From Bacillota bacterium (lineage in GTDB: Bacteria; Bacillota; Clostridia; DSM-8532), in assembly GCA_023443745.1 (NCBI GenBank), contig JAEZTB010000019.1:74727-138726 (forward strand): a stretch of 64,000 bases of DNA, in the 5' to 3' direction. Position 1 is the stretch's first letter, and each line of letters opens with the position of its first letter. Under the pieces are notes generated by a model. It was given only the letters and a program-made list of their open reading frames with translations. It had not been told where the DNA came from and did no database searches. Below are positions 17,668-26,485 of this stretch, one piece after another. The position numbers were made by a program, and so were the translations under genes.

Positions 17668-18619
17668 CCATCACCTTTGTCCATCTTTTTCCGTTGTTCA
17701 TCCCGAGTAAAATAATGCGCTCGAACCCATCTTTAGCAGCTAATTGTCCTATTCCAAGCCTTCCTTTAAAATCTTCCAGTCCGAAGGCGTGTGCAGTGGC
17801 GATAAGCCGGACGCCGCCGTTCCATGCCATTCTCACTGCCGCCGCGTCGGTTGGGCCTCCCAACTCATCCACAACGATGACATGGGGAGCCATGCCTCTT
17901 AGCATAAGCTCGATGCCTTCACTTTTGCGGCAGCCATCCAAAATATCGGTTCTGGGTCCCAAGTCATTTTGGGGAACCCCACGATAGCTTGCAGCCAGTT
18001 CAGATCGTTCGTCAACAACGGCGGTGCGCAACCCTGTAAAGCTGTCATTACCGGCACCCTGGCTGATAAGCCGGCATAAATCCCGTAAGAGGGTAGTTTT
18101 CCCGCAGCGAGGCGGTGAGAGAATAAGGGTATTGTAAATATCCTGGCGTCCCCGTATGATATTGGGGAAAACTTCTCTGGCGCACCCCTTGAGCTGACGC
18201 GACAAGCGAATGCTGACAGAAGAAATATCCCTCATTGCCTTTATGCGGTCTCCCTCATAGACCACGGTCCCGCAGATTCCCGCCCTGTGCCCGCCTTTTA
18301 AAGTAATAAATCCCCGGTTGATATCCTCCTGGTAGGCATAAATGGAATGTTCGCAGAGTAAATAAAATAAATCCTTGACCTCCTGGGCCGTTACCATGAG
18401 CGCGAATTGAAGGTTGTCCGATAAAAAGCCATTACTTCCAATGAAACGATCGTATCCGGAAAAAACGCCCATAAGGGGAAGCCCCGCACGGATTCTTATC
18501 TCTTCAAGCTCATTTAAAAGCTCGCTTTTTAAGCCTCTTATAGCTGATTTTATCCGCTCCGGAAGATAGGCTGATATCAATTCATCAAAGCGCTCGCTTC
18601 CCACCCGGTCAGGGTTCAT
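17519..18619 (-). CDS. spoIIIAA: Stage III sporulation protein AA (secretion-type ATPase)
   Basis: Cytoplasmic P-loop ATPase of the secretion ATPase superfamily that powers the SpoIIIA complex. Walker A is SPPRCGKTTLLRDL; VIVVDELGGPTDAAAVRMA holds Walker B. The start at 18619 has GGAGG seven bases upstream; the open frame runs to 18709 across the promoter and is not used. The protein is 366 aa, longer than usual, because the C-terminal about 48 residues read through the start of spoIIIAB in a different frame. Confidence 0.94.
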   Translation of the reverse strand: MNPDRVGSERFDELISAYLPERIKSAIRGLKSELLNELEEIRIRAGLPLMGVFSGYDRFIGSNGFLSDNLQFALMVTAQEVKDLFYLLCEHSIYAYQEDINRGFITLKGGHRAGICGTVVYEGDRIKAMRDISSVSIRLSRQLKGCAREVFPNIIRGRQDIYNTLILSPPRCGKTTLLRDLCRLISQGAGNDSFTGLRTAVVDERSELAASYRGVPQNDLGPRTDILDGCRKSEGIELMLRGMAPHVIVVDELGGPTDAAAVRMAWNGGVRLIATAHAFGLEDFKGRLGIGQLAAKDGFERIILLGMNNGKRWTKVMDANGNELNVLGQGTGLSHGFHRMHSPGDEAVEQAGREAACTFKAHGYSP

Positions 18620-18656
18620 GGAAATACCTCCACACAAAAAAATACGGACATGCTTA

Positions 18657-18685
18657 AATCTATGCCCGTGCCTGTCCCGATATGA
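18657..18685 (-). promoter_or_regulatory. Predicted sigma-E promoter of the spoIIIA operon
   Basis: On the minus strand TCATATC, 14 bases, CATAGATT. This is close to the Bacillus sigma-E consensus (-35 like KMATATT, -10 like CATACAMT, spacing 14-15). It lies about 38 bases upstream of the chosen spoIIIAA start and just after the terminator of the preceding gene. spoIIIA is known to be a sigma-E operon in Bacillus, so position and sequence agree. Confidence 0.75.
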
Positions 18686-18686
18686 A

Positions 18687-18730
18687 TAAAAAAAAAGAGA
18701 CCGGCTCAAGGTTTTTAACTTGAGCCGGTC
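18687..18730 (-). terminator. Terminator of the foldase gene
   Basis: Perfect twelve-base stem GACCGGCTCAAG / CTTGAGCCGGTC with an eight-base loop; on the minus strand it is followed by nine U. It lies 19 bases after the stop of the peptidyl-prolyl isomerase gene. Confidence 0.93.
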
Positions 18731-18748
18731 CCGTACTTTATTTAATTT

Positions 18749-19879
18749 TTATCTATAGGAAAAAGAATCATAGACTCTATCGTTCTTGATGATATTATAA
18801 CGCGACTCAAGTCTCCAGGTCTGAAGGGCATTATCATAAAATGCTTCTTTTGCCTCATTTTCCATAGTGGTTTTTATTGTCGCCTTCACATCCTCAAAGG
18901 CCGTACGATCTTCAATTTTGACCACATAGATGGCGTCATCGGTATCAATAATACTGGAATCTTCCGGCTTGTTGGCAAAGACATAATCAATAACCTTTTG
19001 AATAGTGGTGTTTTCACTATAGCTCAGCGTAAACTTCCCCAATTTTCCAGAGTCGGTGCCCTCAGTGGCTTTGGCCTCCGTATACTCGACAATAACCTTA
19101 TCCACATCCTCACCCTTCTTAATCTTGCCCAATGCCTCTTCGGCTTTGGTCATCTTTGCATCCAGTTGATCCTGAGGAAGTTTTTCATTCTTTTCATCAT
19201 ACTTGGATAGTACGATATAGCTGATATCTACCTTATCAAATTTTTTGGTATCCTTGTCGTAATAAGCCTTTATTTCTTCATCTTTGATTTCTTCGGCTTT
19301 ATACTCCTTGCCCAGATAGGCCGCCTTATATTTATCAATGAGCATGAGATTGGCGGTCACTTTTCTAAATTCATTAACACTTATCTTATAGGCTTTCTTG
19401 ATTTGTTCAGAGAATTTACTATCCGTCAGATTTCTCTTCAAGGAGGCCATAAAGGAATCAATTTCGTTTTTAATATCCGAATCTACCTTCAGTCCCATTT
19501 CCTTCGCCTTGATCAATTGAACCATGTGATCCTTTGAGGCTTCCAAGGCATCGCGTTTAGCATTCTCCCATGGATTTTGTCCATCAGTTACCTTTGTCCA
19601 GTATTCCTTCTTCTCCTGCTCGGTCTTACTATTGAGTCCTTCCTTTTGTTCATACTCCGCCTGCGTCTGACTTAAGAGAAACTGATACTCATATTTTGAG
19701 ATACGGTTCCCGTCAACAGTTGCCACGAAGCTGCCGGAATCAATAAAATAGTAAGTGAGCGCAGCAACCAATAATATGGCAATGGTCACAATAATCTTAA
19801 TCCTGCTAGTCTCACCCTTAGTCCTTATGAGATTTTTCTTGGGCGCATTAGGCTTAGCCTTAAGTTGTTTTTTCTCCAT
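18749..19879 (-). CDS. Extracytoplasmic peptidyl-prolyl isomerase (PrsA/SurA-like)
   Basis: Membrane-anchored foldase of 376 aa. A basic cytoplasmic N-terminus of about 25 residues precedes one helix (IKIIVTIAILLVAALTYYF). A SurA_N-like region follows (VDGNRISKYEYQFLLSQTQ), then a parvulin-type PPIase domain at about 215-320 (VDISYIVLSK, AEEALGKIKKGEDV). No lipobox Cys is visible, so it differs from classical lipoprotein PrsA. The start at 19879 has GGGTGG five bases upstream. It has its own promoter and terminator, so it is a single-gene unit. Confidence 0.85.
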   Translation of the reverse strand: MEKKQLKAKPNAPKKNLIRTKGETSRIKIIVTIAILLVAALTYYFIDSGSFVATVDGNRISKYEYQFLLSQTQAEYEQKEGLNSKTEQEKKEYWTKVTDGQNPWENAKRDALEASKDHMVQLIKAKEMGLKVDSDIKNEIDSFMASLKRNLTDSKFSEQIKKAYKISVNEFRKVTANLMLIDKYKAAYLGKEYKAEEIKDEEIKAYYDKDTKKFDKVDISYIVLSKYDEKNEKLPQDQLDAKMTKAEEALGKIKKGEDVDKVIVEYTEAKATEGTDSGKLGKFTLSYSENTTIQKVIDYVFANKPEDSSIIDTDDAIYVVKIEDRTAFEDVKATIKTTMENEAKEAFYDNALQTWRLESRYNIIKNDRVYDSFSYR

Positions 19880-19916
19880 ATGTTCCACCCTTTTTGTCAG
19901 CATGAGTTGCGAGCGT

Positions 19917-19938
19917 ACCTATGGCACACACCATAGGT
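19917..19938 (-). promoter_or_regulatory. Hairpin in the foldase 5' leader
   Basis: Perfect eight-base inverted repeat ACCTATGG / CCATAGGT around a six-base loop, between the promoter and the start of the foldase gene. No U run follows, so it is not a terminator. It could stabilise the mRNA or bind a regulator; no role is shown. Confidence 0.45.
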
Positions 19939-19976
19939 CTCGACCCATAACTAAAAAATAGTCCCTGTACTTTTTC

Positions 19977-20005
19977 ATTATAATAAATCAGCCTCATAAC
20001 TTCAA
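19977..20005 (-). promoter_or_regulatory. Sigma-A promoter of the foldase gene
   Basis: TTGAAG, 17 bases, TATAAT on the minus strand. The -35 box lies inside the last codons of mfd. No terminator separates mfd from this gene. Confidence 0.7.
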
Positions 20006-23000
20006 TTTCTGTAGGTCCTGTAATAGAATCTTAATATTGTTAAGGACTTCGTATTGCTTCTCATTCCTGGTTCTAAGCGAAAGATAGGGCTGCTTTCCAG
20101 CACTGAACATTAGTTTTCCTCGGAACGATCCCATTAATTCACCAATCTTTTCAAGAGGCAGTCCCCCATGCTCGGGAAAATTAAGCAGTACGGCATCCTC
20201 TCGCTCCTTTATAGAGACAAAGCCCAGGAATGCAGCCAAATTCTTAATATATGCGATTTCTATGAGATTATTGGTCTCCTCAGGAATATCCCCATAGCGG
20301 TCAATAAGCTCATCCCGGATGTCCATCATTTCTTCCTGGGTCTCTACAGCCGAAATGATTCTGTACATATCTATCCGCTGGTCCTCGTCTTCAATATAGG
20401 CTGCATCAATATATGCATTAGTCCGGAATTCAATTGTGGTATCGGCGGCTCTATTGGTAACTGGCTCTCCCTTCATCTCCGTAATGGTTTCGTCCAGAAG
20501 TTTGAGATACATGTCATATCCCACCGATTCCATATGTCCGTGCTGTTCAGGTCCAAGAATATTCCCCGCTCCTCTGATTTGAAGGTCCCGCATGGCAATC
20601 TTGAAGCCGGAACCGAATTCAGTAAACTCCTTAATGGCTTTAAGCCTCTTTTCGGCAATCTCGTTAAGTACCTTGTCCCTCTTGTAGGTCAAGTAGGCAT
20701 AAGCCAAACGGTTGGAGCGGCCCACCCTTCCCCGAAGCTGATAAAGCTGGGCAAGGCCTAACCTGTCTGCATTTTCTACAATAATGGTGTTGACATTGGG
20801 CATATCAATACCCGACTCAATAATGGTGGTACAGACCAATACATCATAATCCTTGTCAAGAAAGGACCCAATTGCCTGCTCCAAATTTCTCTCACCCATT
20901 TTACCATGGGCATAGCCTAACCTGGCCTCAGGTACAAGGCTCTGAATATGCGCTACTTTGGAGTGGATGCCTTGAACCCGGTTGAATAAATAGAAGACCT
21001 GACCTCCTCGGGCCAGTTCACGTTGAACAGCATCCCGAATAATATCCTCCCGTTGCTCCACCACATAGGTTTGGACGGGGTAGCGATGCTCGGGCGGGTC
21101 CTCTAACGTACTGATGTCCCGGATGCCGGACAGGGACATGTTAAGAGTTCTGGGAATGGGTGTGGCGGAGAGGGTTAGAATATCTACCTTGGGATATCTG
21201 GTTTTGATAATCTCCTTATGCTCCACCCCGAAGCGGTGCTCCTCATCGATGACCAGTAGTCCCAAATCCTTGAATTTAACCGACTCGGACAGCATCATGT
21301 GAGTTCCTACTAAAACATCAATGCTTCCACTTTTAATGTCCCGAATAATAGTCCTTTGCTCCGAGTCAGTCTTAAACCGGCTCAACATCTCAACCCGAAT
21401 GGGGAAACCCGAAAATCTTTTTTTGAAATTATCAAAATGCTGGGAGGCTAAAACAGTGGTAGGGACTAAAAAAGCTGCCTGTTTTCCATCCATGACCGCT
21501 TTAAACACAGCCCGCAGAGCCACTTCCGTTTTACCATAGCCCACATCTCCGCATAGGAGACGGTCCATAATGCCTTCCATCTCCATATCCCGCTTGATTT
21601 CATCAATGCAGCGCAGCTGATCAGGAGTCTCCTCATAGGGAAAAGCCTCCTCAAACTGACTCTGCCATACTGTGTCGGGCGCAAAAGCATGACCCTTCAT
21701 GTTGCGGCGTTCGGCTTGAATGCGGATCATATTGTCTGCCAATACGCGCAGAGATTCTTTAACCTTTGCCTTGGCTTTGACCCACTCGGTTCCGCCTAGT
21801 TTATTGAGTCTGGGTTCCCTGCCCTCCGAGCCGATGTATTTTTGGATGAGGTCCATACTGGTAGTGGGAATGTAAAGAGATCCCCCATCTTTATAGCTGA
21901 TTTTCAGATAATCTTTTCGGATACCCTCTACCAAAAGCTGTTCAATACCATTGTAAACACCGATGCCGTGTGCCTGATGAACCACATAATCTCCTACCTT
22001 GAGATCGGTGAAAGAGGATATGCGCTTACCTTTTTCAAAGGCTTTCTTGCTGCTGCGGTGAGCCCGGAAGGAAGCGATATCGCTCTCAGCCACGACTACC
22101 AGCTTTTCATCACCATAAATAAAGCCGGTTTGAAGATGCCCGTATTCCAGTAATACTGAGATACCTTCTGGCCACGGCTCACCTTCCCGGGAGGCAATAG
22201 CTATGATTCCTTTTTCCCGCAGTTCTTCCAAGAGTCTTTCAATACGTTCCTGGGAGGAGCATAGGATAAGAATCCTATAATTTTCCGATGTCCACTTCCT
22301 GATGTCATCGGAAAGAAGATCCAGTCTGCCGCTATAAGGACTGATGCTGGACCCCTTGACTTGGAGCTTGACGGCCGCATGCTCCGTTAAGGACCGACTT
22401 TCTTCAAAAGGTGCCAGAGTGATGAGGCTATAGCTTTTTGCTCTGTCTATAAGGGTCTCAACATCATGGAGCATGGAGAAGGTCCCCTGAAGGATCATAC
22501 CCTTCTCTAAAAGCGTTTCACACAGGTTATTGAGATCCTCCTGCTCGTTTTGCATTCTCTCGCGGGTTCTTTCCGGCTCTTCAAAAAAGACCAGGTGTCG
22601 TTCGGTCAGATAGTCAAAAAGACTGGCTTTTTCCTCTAAAAGGTAAGGAATAAATTTATCAACCCCAGTAAAATAGTGGCTGTCATGGAGCTTTTCCACA
22701 TAGCGCATGATATTCTTCTTCAAGAGGGGCCGTACCTCAGCCGAAACTTTAGGCAGAGTTTCTGCAAGGGCTGCCTCTAACCGCTTCCCGATACCTTCGA
22801 TTTCTTCCCTTGAATAAACAATTTCTCTGGCAGGGTAAATGGACAAGACTTCGCAAGGGCCTACCGAACGTTGATTCTCAGCAGAAAACCACCGCATGGA
22901 ATCAATCTCGATATCAAAGAATTCAATACGGCAAGGCATTTGGGCATTAACGGGATAAATATCCAGAATACCTCCGCGCTTGGCATACTGGCCCCGCCCT

Positions 23001-23500
23001 TCCACTTTTTCTTCACGCTCATAGCCCATTTCCAAAAGCTTTTGCTCCAATTGGCCACTTTCAAAGCACTCTCCGGGCCGAAGGGTAACCAGGTGCTTGT
23101 TAAAAGCGGAGGGAGGCATGAGGAAATGCATGAGAGCCTCTGCCGAGGTCACAATAAAGCGATAATCCCCGTTGAGAATCCTGACTAGGGAAGCGATTCT
23201 TCCATAGGTCTGCTCAAAGCTGCGCGCTTCCACGTCATAAAGCATAATTTCCCGGTTGGTCAAATAAACAGCATTATCCCCGGTAAGAAAGGACAGATCC
23301 GCATAGGCCTGGCGCGCCTGCATTTCATTCCAGGCTACATACAGCCCTTTCATATTTGTGAGCTCCGAAAGGGTGTGGGCAAGATGTCTCTTCTGTGCGT
23401 CGGATACACCATATAAAAAGGTCTCGGTACCGGCAGCAGCCAAGCGTGAAATACGGTTTATATTCTCGGATTTTCTCAAAATAGAAGTGGTATGCTTCAT
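19994..23500 (-). CDS. mfd: Transcription-repair coupling factor Mfd
   Basis: 1168 aa ATP-dependent translocase that removes RNA polymerase stalled at lesions and recruits UvrA. The UvrB-like N-terminal modules, the RNA polymerase interaction domain (about 490-560, VGDYVVHQAHGIGVYNGIEQL) and helicase motifs follow in order: Walker A DVGYGKTEVALRA, DEEHRFG, and LTLSATPIPRTL, then the C-terminal TRCF domain. The ATG at 23500 has AAGGGG six bases upstream. Two tandem palindromic repeats lie just upstream of that site. uvrC is the next upstream gene, a repair pairing. Confidence 0.97.
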   Translation of the reverse strand: MKHTTSILRKSENINRISRLAAAGTETFLYGVSDAQKRHLAHTLSELTNMKGLYVAWNEMQARQAYADLSFLTGDNAVYLTNREIMLYDVEARSFEQTYGRIASLVRILNGDYRFIVTSAEALMHFLMPPSAFNKHLVTLRPGECFESGQLEQKLLEMGYEREEKVEGRGQYAKRGGILDIYPVNAQMPCRIEFFDIEIDSMRWFSAENQRSVGPCEVLSIYPAREIVYSREEIEGIGKRLEAALAETLPKVSAEVRPLLKKNIMRYVEKLHDSHYFTGVDKFIPYLLEEKASLFDYLTERHLVFFEEPERTRERMQNEQEDLNNLCETLLEKGMILQGTFSMLHDVETLIDRAKSYSLITLAPFEESRSLTEHAAVKLQVKGSSISPYSGRLDLLSDDIRKWTSENYRILILCSSQERIERLLEELREKGIIAIASREGEPWPEGISVLLEYGHLQTGFIYGDEKLVVVAESDIASFRAHRSSKKAFEKGKRISSFTDLKVGDYVVHQAHGIGVYNGIEQLLVEGIRKDYLKISYKDGGSLYIPTTSMDLIQKYIGSEGREPRLNKLGGTEWVKAKAKVKESLRVLADNMIRIQAERRNMKGHAFAPDTVWQSQFEEAFPYEETPDQLRCIDEIKRDMEMEGIMDRLLCGDVGYGKTEVALRAVFKAVMDGKQAAFLVPTTVLASQHFDNFKKRFSGFPIRVEMLSRFKTDSEQRTIIRDIKSGSIDVLVGTHMMLSESVKFKDLGLLVIDEEHRFGVEHKEIIKTRYPKVDILTLSATPIPRTLNMSLSGIRDISTLEDPPEHRYPVQTYVVEQREDIIRDAVQRELARGGQVFYLFNRVQGIHSKVAHIQSLVPEARLGYAHGKMGERNLEQAIGSFLDKDYDVLVCTTIIESGIDMPNVNTIIVENADRLGLAQLYQLRGRVGRSNRLAYAYLTYKRDKVLNEIAEKRLKAIKEFTEFGSGFKIAMRDLQIRGAGNILGPEQHGHMESVGYDMYLKLLDETITEMKGEPVTNRAADTTIEFRTNAYIDAAYIEDEDQRIDMYRIISAVETQEEMMDIRDELIDRYGDIPEETNNLIEIAYIKNLAAFLGFVSIKEREDAVLLNFPEHGGLPLEKIGELMGSFRGKLMFSAGKQPYLSLRTRNEKQYEVLNNIKILLQDLQKLKL

Positions 23501-23517
23501 AATAACCCCTTGTTCAT

Positions 23518-23586
23518 GGATGATCGAAAGTTATACTTCGATTGCTCCTTAACGGATGATCGAAGTTGTACTTCGATTGCTCCTTT
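23518..23586 (-). repeat. Two tandem palindromic repeats upstream of mfd
   Basis: Two nearly identical 33-base units (23518-23550 and 23554-23586). Read on the minus strand, each begins AAGGAGC, continues with the palindrome ATCGAAGT / ACTTCGAT around a three-base loop, and ends ATCATCC. A third copy lies at 37431-37464 on the plus strand upstream of gltB. Each copy contains a ribosome-binding-site-like AAGGAG. Confidence 0.8.
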
Positions 23587-23612
23587 GATCTTGATATTAG
23601 TATGACCGATAT

Positions 23613-25454
23613 TTAGCTGTTCCTTAGCTCAGTCTTGATGATTTCAGCAAGTTTAGGTCCAATACCCTCAACTCTGGCAATGTCCTCAAGGGTGGCCTCT
23701 TTGAGTTTCTTAACTGATCCAAAGGCTTTTAAAAGGCTTTTCTTGCGGGAAGGTCCCACGCCTTGGATATCATCCAGTACCGATTTCTCAATACGTTTTT
23801 TCCTGAGGTTTTTATTATACTGCAGTGCATAACGATGGGCTTCATTCTGTACCGAAGCCACGAAACGCAAGATATCGCTGTCCCTGCTCAAATCAATACC
23901 TGTAACGCCATTGACCAAACGATGGGATCGGTGCCGATCATCCTTGGCCATGCCCCAAACAGGCACCTTGATGCCCAAATCGTCTAAAACCTCTTTAGCT
24001 GCACTGACATGCTGAGCTCCACCATCTACCAGAACAAGGTCGGGCAAGGTTGAAAAGACTACATCGGAAGAACCTGAAAGATAACGGTTAAATCGGCGCA
24101 ACAGGGTTTCCTGCATACTTCCGTAATCATTCTGTTCTGTAATAACCTTCATCTTAAAGCGACGATAGCTTTGGGTATCCGCTCTTCCTTCACGGAAAAC
24201 AACCATAGAAGATACAATCTCTGTACTTCCCGTGTTGGATATATCATAGGCTTCAACGGTCAGGGGCAAAGTCTCCAGTCTGAGTGTCTCCTGCAGTTTT
24301 TTCAGCACCTCGAGAGACTTGGCCTGGGTAGCTAAAACATCTCTCTTATAAAGCTCCAGTTCCTCCCTGGCATTTTGCTCAGCCATATCAATGAGCTCGG
24401 CTTTCACTCCTCTTTGAGGAACAAGCAGCGTCACTTTCCCCCCTCTTTTTTGAGTGAGTAATTCGGTGAGCGCTTCTATTGATTCCGGTTCAAACTGGAG
24501 GGCAATCTCCCTGGGAATCTCAGGATTGGCTTCATAGTACTGAACTATAAAGGACTCTATAGCTTCACTGGCGGGTGCCGCTCCCATACCCTCCAGGACG
24601 TAGGCACGTTTTCCGATGAGGCGCCCGCCACGTATGGCAAGCACACTTGCCGCATAATGCCAGTCATCGGAGTAGAGTGCCACAACATCGCGTTCATCAA
24701 ACTTAGTTGAGTAAACCGACTGCTTTTTATAAAGCTCGGTGACGCTTTTCAGTCTGTCCCTGATCACCGCCGCTTTTTCAAATTTCATTTCCTCTGAAAG
24801 ACGACCCATTTCCGCTTCCAGTTTTTTTATGACATCCTCATGCCGTCCTTCTAAAAAGGCAATCGCGTTTTTTGCAAGCTCTCCGTAATCTTCACGGGAA
24901 ACATTGCCCGCACAGGGTGCCGAACATAATCCAATATGATGATAGAGGCAGGGCCTCTGTTTTTTCTCCGGAGATATCTGTCGGGAGCATGTACGAATGG
25001 GAAACAATCGTCTTAAAAGCTCTATGGAATCCTTTACCGCTGCCATTTTAACGAAGGTTCCAAAATACTTGGCCCCATCCTTGTCCACCTTTCGGGTGAT
25101 TTCCACCTTGGGAAAGTCCTCCTGCATGGTAATGCGGATATGGGGATAGGTTTTATCATCCTTCAGCAGAATATTATACTTGGGTTTATAGCGCTTAATC
25201 AGCGTGTTTTCAAGTATAAGCGCTTCTTCCTCGGTATGGGTCACAATATATTCCAGGGAACCCACATTGGATACCAGCATGGCTGTTTTGGAATCGCGGT
25301 CCTCGCGATGCTGGAAATAGGATTTGACCCTGTTCTTCAATATTTTGGCCTTACCCACATAAATAACAGTATCGCCGCTGTCCCGCATGATATATACTCC
25401 CGGCGAGTCGGGAAGATTTTTTAATGTCTCGTTAATGGACGCCAAGGTAATCAC
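23613..25454 (-). CDS. uvrC: Excinuclease ABC subunit C
   Basis: 613 aa endonuclease of nucleotide excision repair that makes both incisions with UvrB. The GIY-YIG domain starts at about 16 (DSPGVYIMRDSGDTVIYVGKA). Next come a Cys cluster (CSRQ...CLYHHIGLCSAPC), the UVR motif (about 200-235), an RNase H-like C-terminal nuclease domain (VEAYDISNTGSTEIV, LVLVDGGAQH) and a helix-hairpin-helix pair at the end. The frame starts with GTG at 25454; a TTG four codons later is better placed relative to GGGGGTGAT and is an alternative start. Confidence 0.96.
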   Translation of the reverse strand: MITLASINETLKNLPDSPGVYIMRDSGDTVIYVGKAKILKNRVKSYFQHREDRDSKTAMLVSNVGSLEYIVTHTEEEALILENTLIKRYKPKYNILLKDDKTYPHIRITMQEDFPKVEITRKVDKDGAKYFGTFVKMAAVKDSIELLRRLFPIRTCSRQISPEKKQRPCLYHHIGLCSAPCAGNVSREDYGELAKNAIAFLEGRHEDVIKKLEAEMGRLSEEMKFEKAAVIRDRLKSVTELYKKQSVYSTKFDERDVVALYSDDWHYAASVLAIRGGRLIGKRAYVLEGMGAAPASEAIESFIVQYYEANPEIPREIALQFEPESIEALTELLTQKRGGKVTLLVPQRGVKAELIDMAEQNAREELELYKRDVLATQAKSLEVLKKLQETLRLETLPLTVEAYDISNTGSTEIVSSMVVFREGRADTQSYRRFKMKVITEQNDYGSMQETLLRRFNRYLSGSSDVVFSTLPDLVLVDGGAQHVSAAKEVLDDLGIKVPVWGMAKDDRHRSHRLVNGVTGIDLSRDSDILRFVASVQNEAHRYALQYNKNLRKKRIEKSVLDDIQGVGPSRKKSLLKAFGSVKKLKEATLEDIARVEGIGPKLAEIIKTELRNS

Positions 25455-25515
25455 CCCCTCTTATCACAGTAATTAGAACAATCCGACTATGGGCATGCAA
25501 CATCTATAGTTACAA

Positions 25516-25540
25516 CAAAAATGCCGGCATTACGCCGGCA
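25516..25540 (-). terminator. Terminator after the HPr-like gene
   Basis: Stem TGCCGGC / GCCGGCA with a five-base loop followed on the minus strand by five U. It lies 18 bases after the stop of the HPr-like gene. Confidence 0.88.
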
Positions 25541-25557
25541 CTCCAATTTGATAACCA

Positions 25558-25821
25558 TTATTCCGTCATTCCACTATTGGCGAATGCTTCAAGTTCAGTC
25601 AAGGCAGTGGATTCATCCCGTCCATCAGTTATGATGGTAATCTTGTCACCAGGGCTGATACCCAGAGACAGAAGCCCTAAAAGGCTTTTTGCATTAGCTT
25701 TACGTTCATCCTTCTGAATCCAGATGTTTGCCTCATAGCTTGACGCCTTTTGGATAAGTCTGGCGGCCATCTTGGACTCCAGACCGGTTTTACTCAATAT
25801 CGTAACTTCCTTAGCTATCAT
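25558..25821 (-). CDS. Crh-like HPr family protein lacking His15
   Basis: 87 aa HPr-fold protein. In true HPr, His15 carries the phosphoryl group in sugar transport. Here the segment is KTGLESKMAA and residue 15 is Glu, so it cannot act as a PTS phosphocarrier. The regulatory serine is kept exactly at 46 (NAKSLLGLLSLGI), the site used by HPr kinase. This is the pattern of Bacillus Crh, which has Gln at 15 and acts only as a CcpA corepressor and regulator. The gene is a single unit between uvrC and the sigma/anti-sigma pair with its own terminator. Regulatory function is inferred. Confidence 0.85.
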   Translation of the reverse strand: MIAKEVTILSKTGLESKMAARLIQKASSYEANIWIQKDERKANAKSLLGLLSLGISPGDKITIITDGRDESTALTELEAFANSGMTE

Positions 25822-25912
25822 ATTGTAAATTCCTCCTGGCCGTTACCAAGTGTAACTGCGTCTCTATTATACAATACAGGTCAAGAAAATAAAAGGTGTT
25901 TTTAGCGATTTG

Positions 25913-26458
25913 TCAGTTTGTCTTAAGTTTTGCCCTTCCTTTGAGGATCAATGTGAAGAATCCTACAACCAACATAAAGGTGCTTATGGCAAACATCCAG
26001 AACAATTCATTGAACAGGGAAATGAACGTACGGAAAAGTGACATCACAGATTTCATATCAAGCCCCATAAAGCTAATCACACTATAGAAAAGCTCAGAAA
26101 AATAAGCAATACCCTCTTTAAGCAACATGTCGGTGACAGGCTTAAACACGGGCTGGAAAATATAGCCCACCATAAGCAATATAAGGACAGCTGCTGCCAT
26201 TACCCTCCTGATTCCTAAGGCCTGGTGTTCAAGAATGCTGGCTTTGCTGATATCATTCATAACTCGGCTTTTGAGGGTTTTCGGGATTTCTATTTCACTG
26301 GCCGTAAGTAAGGCTTTCTTGAGCTCCAGCCATCCCTCAAACTCAGCGCGACAGCTTTCACAATCCTTAAGATGCGCTTTTATACAAACAAGCTCCTCAT
26401 CTTTTAGCGTATCCTCGATAAAGCGATTATAGTCATTCTCACTGATACAGGATTTCAT
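25913..26458 (-). CDS. Anti-sigma factor with zinc-finger (zf-HC2) domain
   Basis: Membrane anti-sigma protein of about 181 aa. The N-terminal zinc motif is AHLKDCESCRAEF (His-x3-Cys-x2-Cys), the usual sigma-binding ZAS domain. Two or three hydrophobic segments follow (about 80-97, 110-130 and 150-175). The open frame begins with a TTG at 26482, but the ATG at 26458 has GGGTGAT three bases upstream and is preferred. It directly follows the ECF sigma gene, so it very likely inhibits that factor until an envelope signal arrives. Confidence 0.85.
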   Translation of the reverse strand: MKSCISENDYNRFIEDTLKDEELVCIKAHLKDCESCRAEFEGWLELKKALLTASEIEIPKTLKSRVMNDISKASILEHQALGIRRVMAAAVLILLMVGYIFQPVFKPVTDMLLKEGIAYFSELFYSVISFMGLDMKSVMSLFRTFISLFNELFWMFAISTFMLVVGFFTLILKGRAKLKTN

Positions 26459-26485
26459 GGTATCACCCAGCCTTTCTTTCAAAAA

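Noticed and set aside
18620..18709. N-terminal extension of spoIIIAA
   Set aside because: It would cross the sigma-E promoter and the terminator stem; the start at 18619 has a perfect ribosome-binding site.
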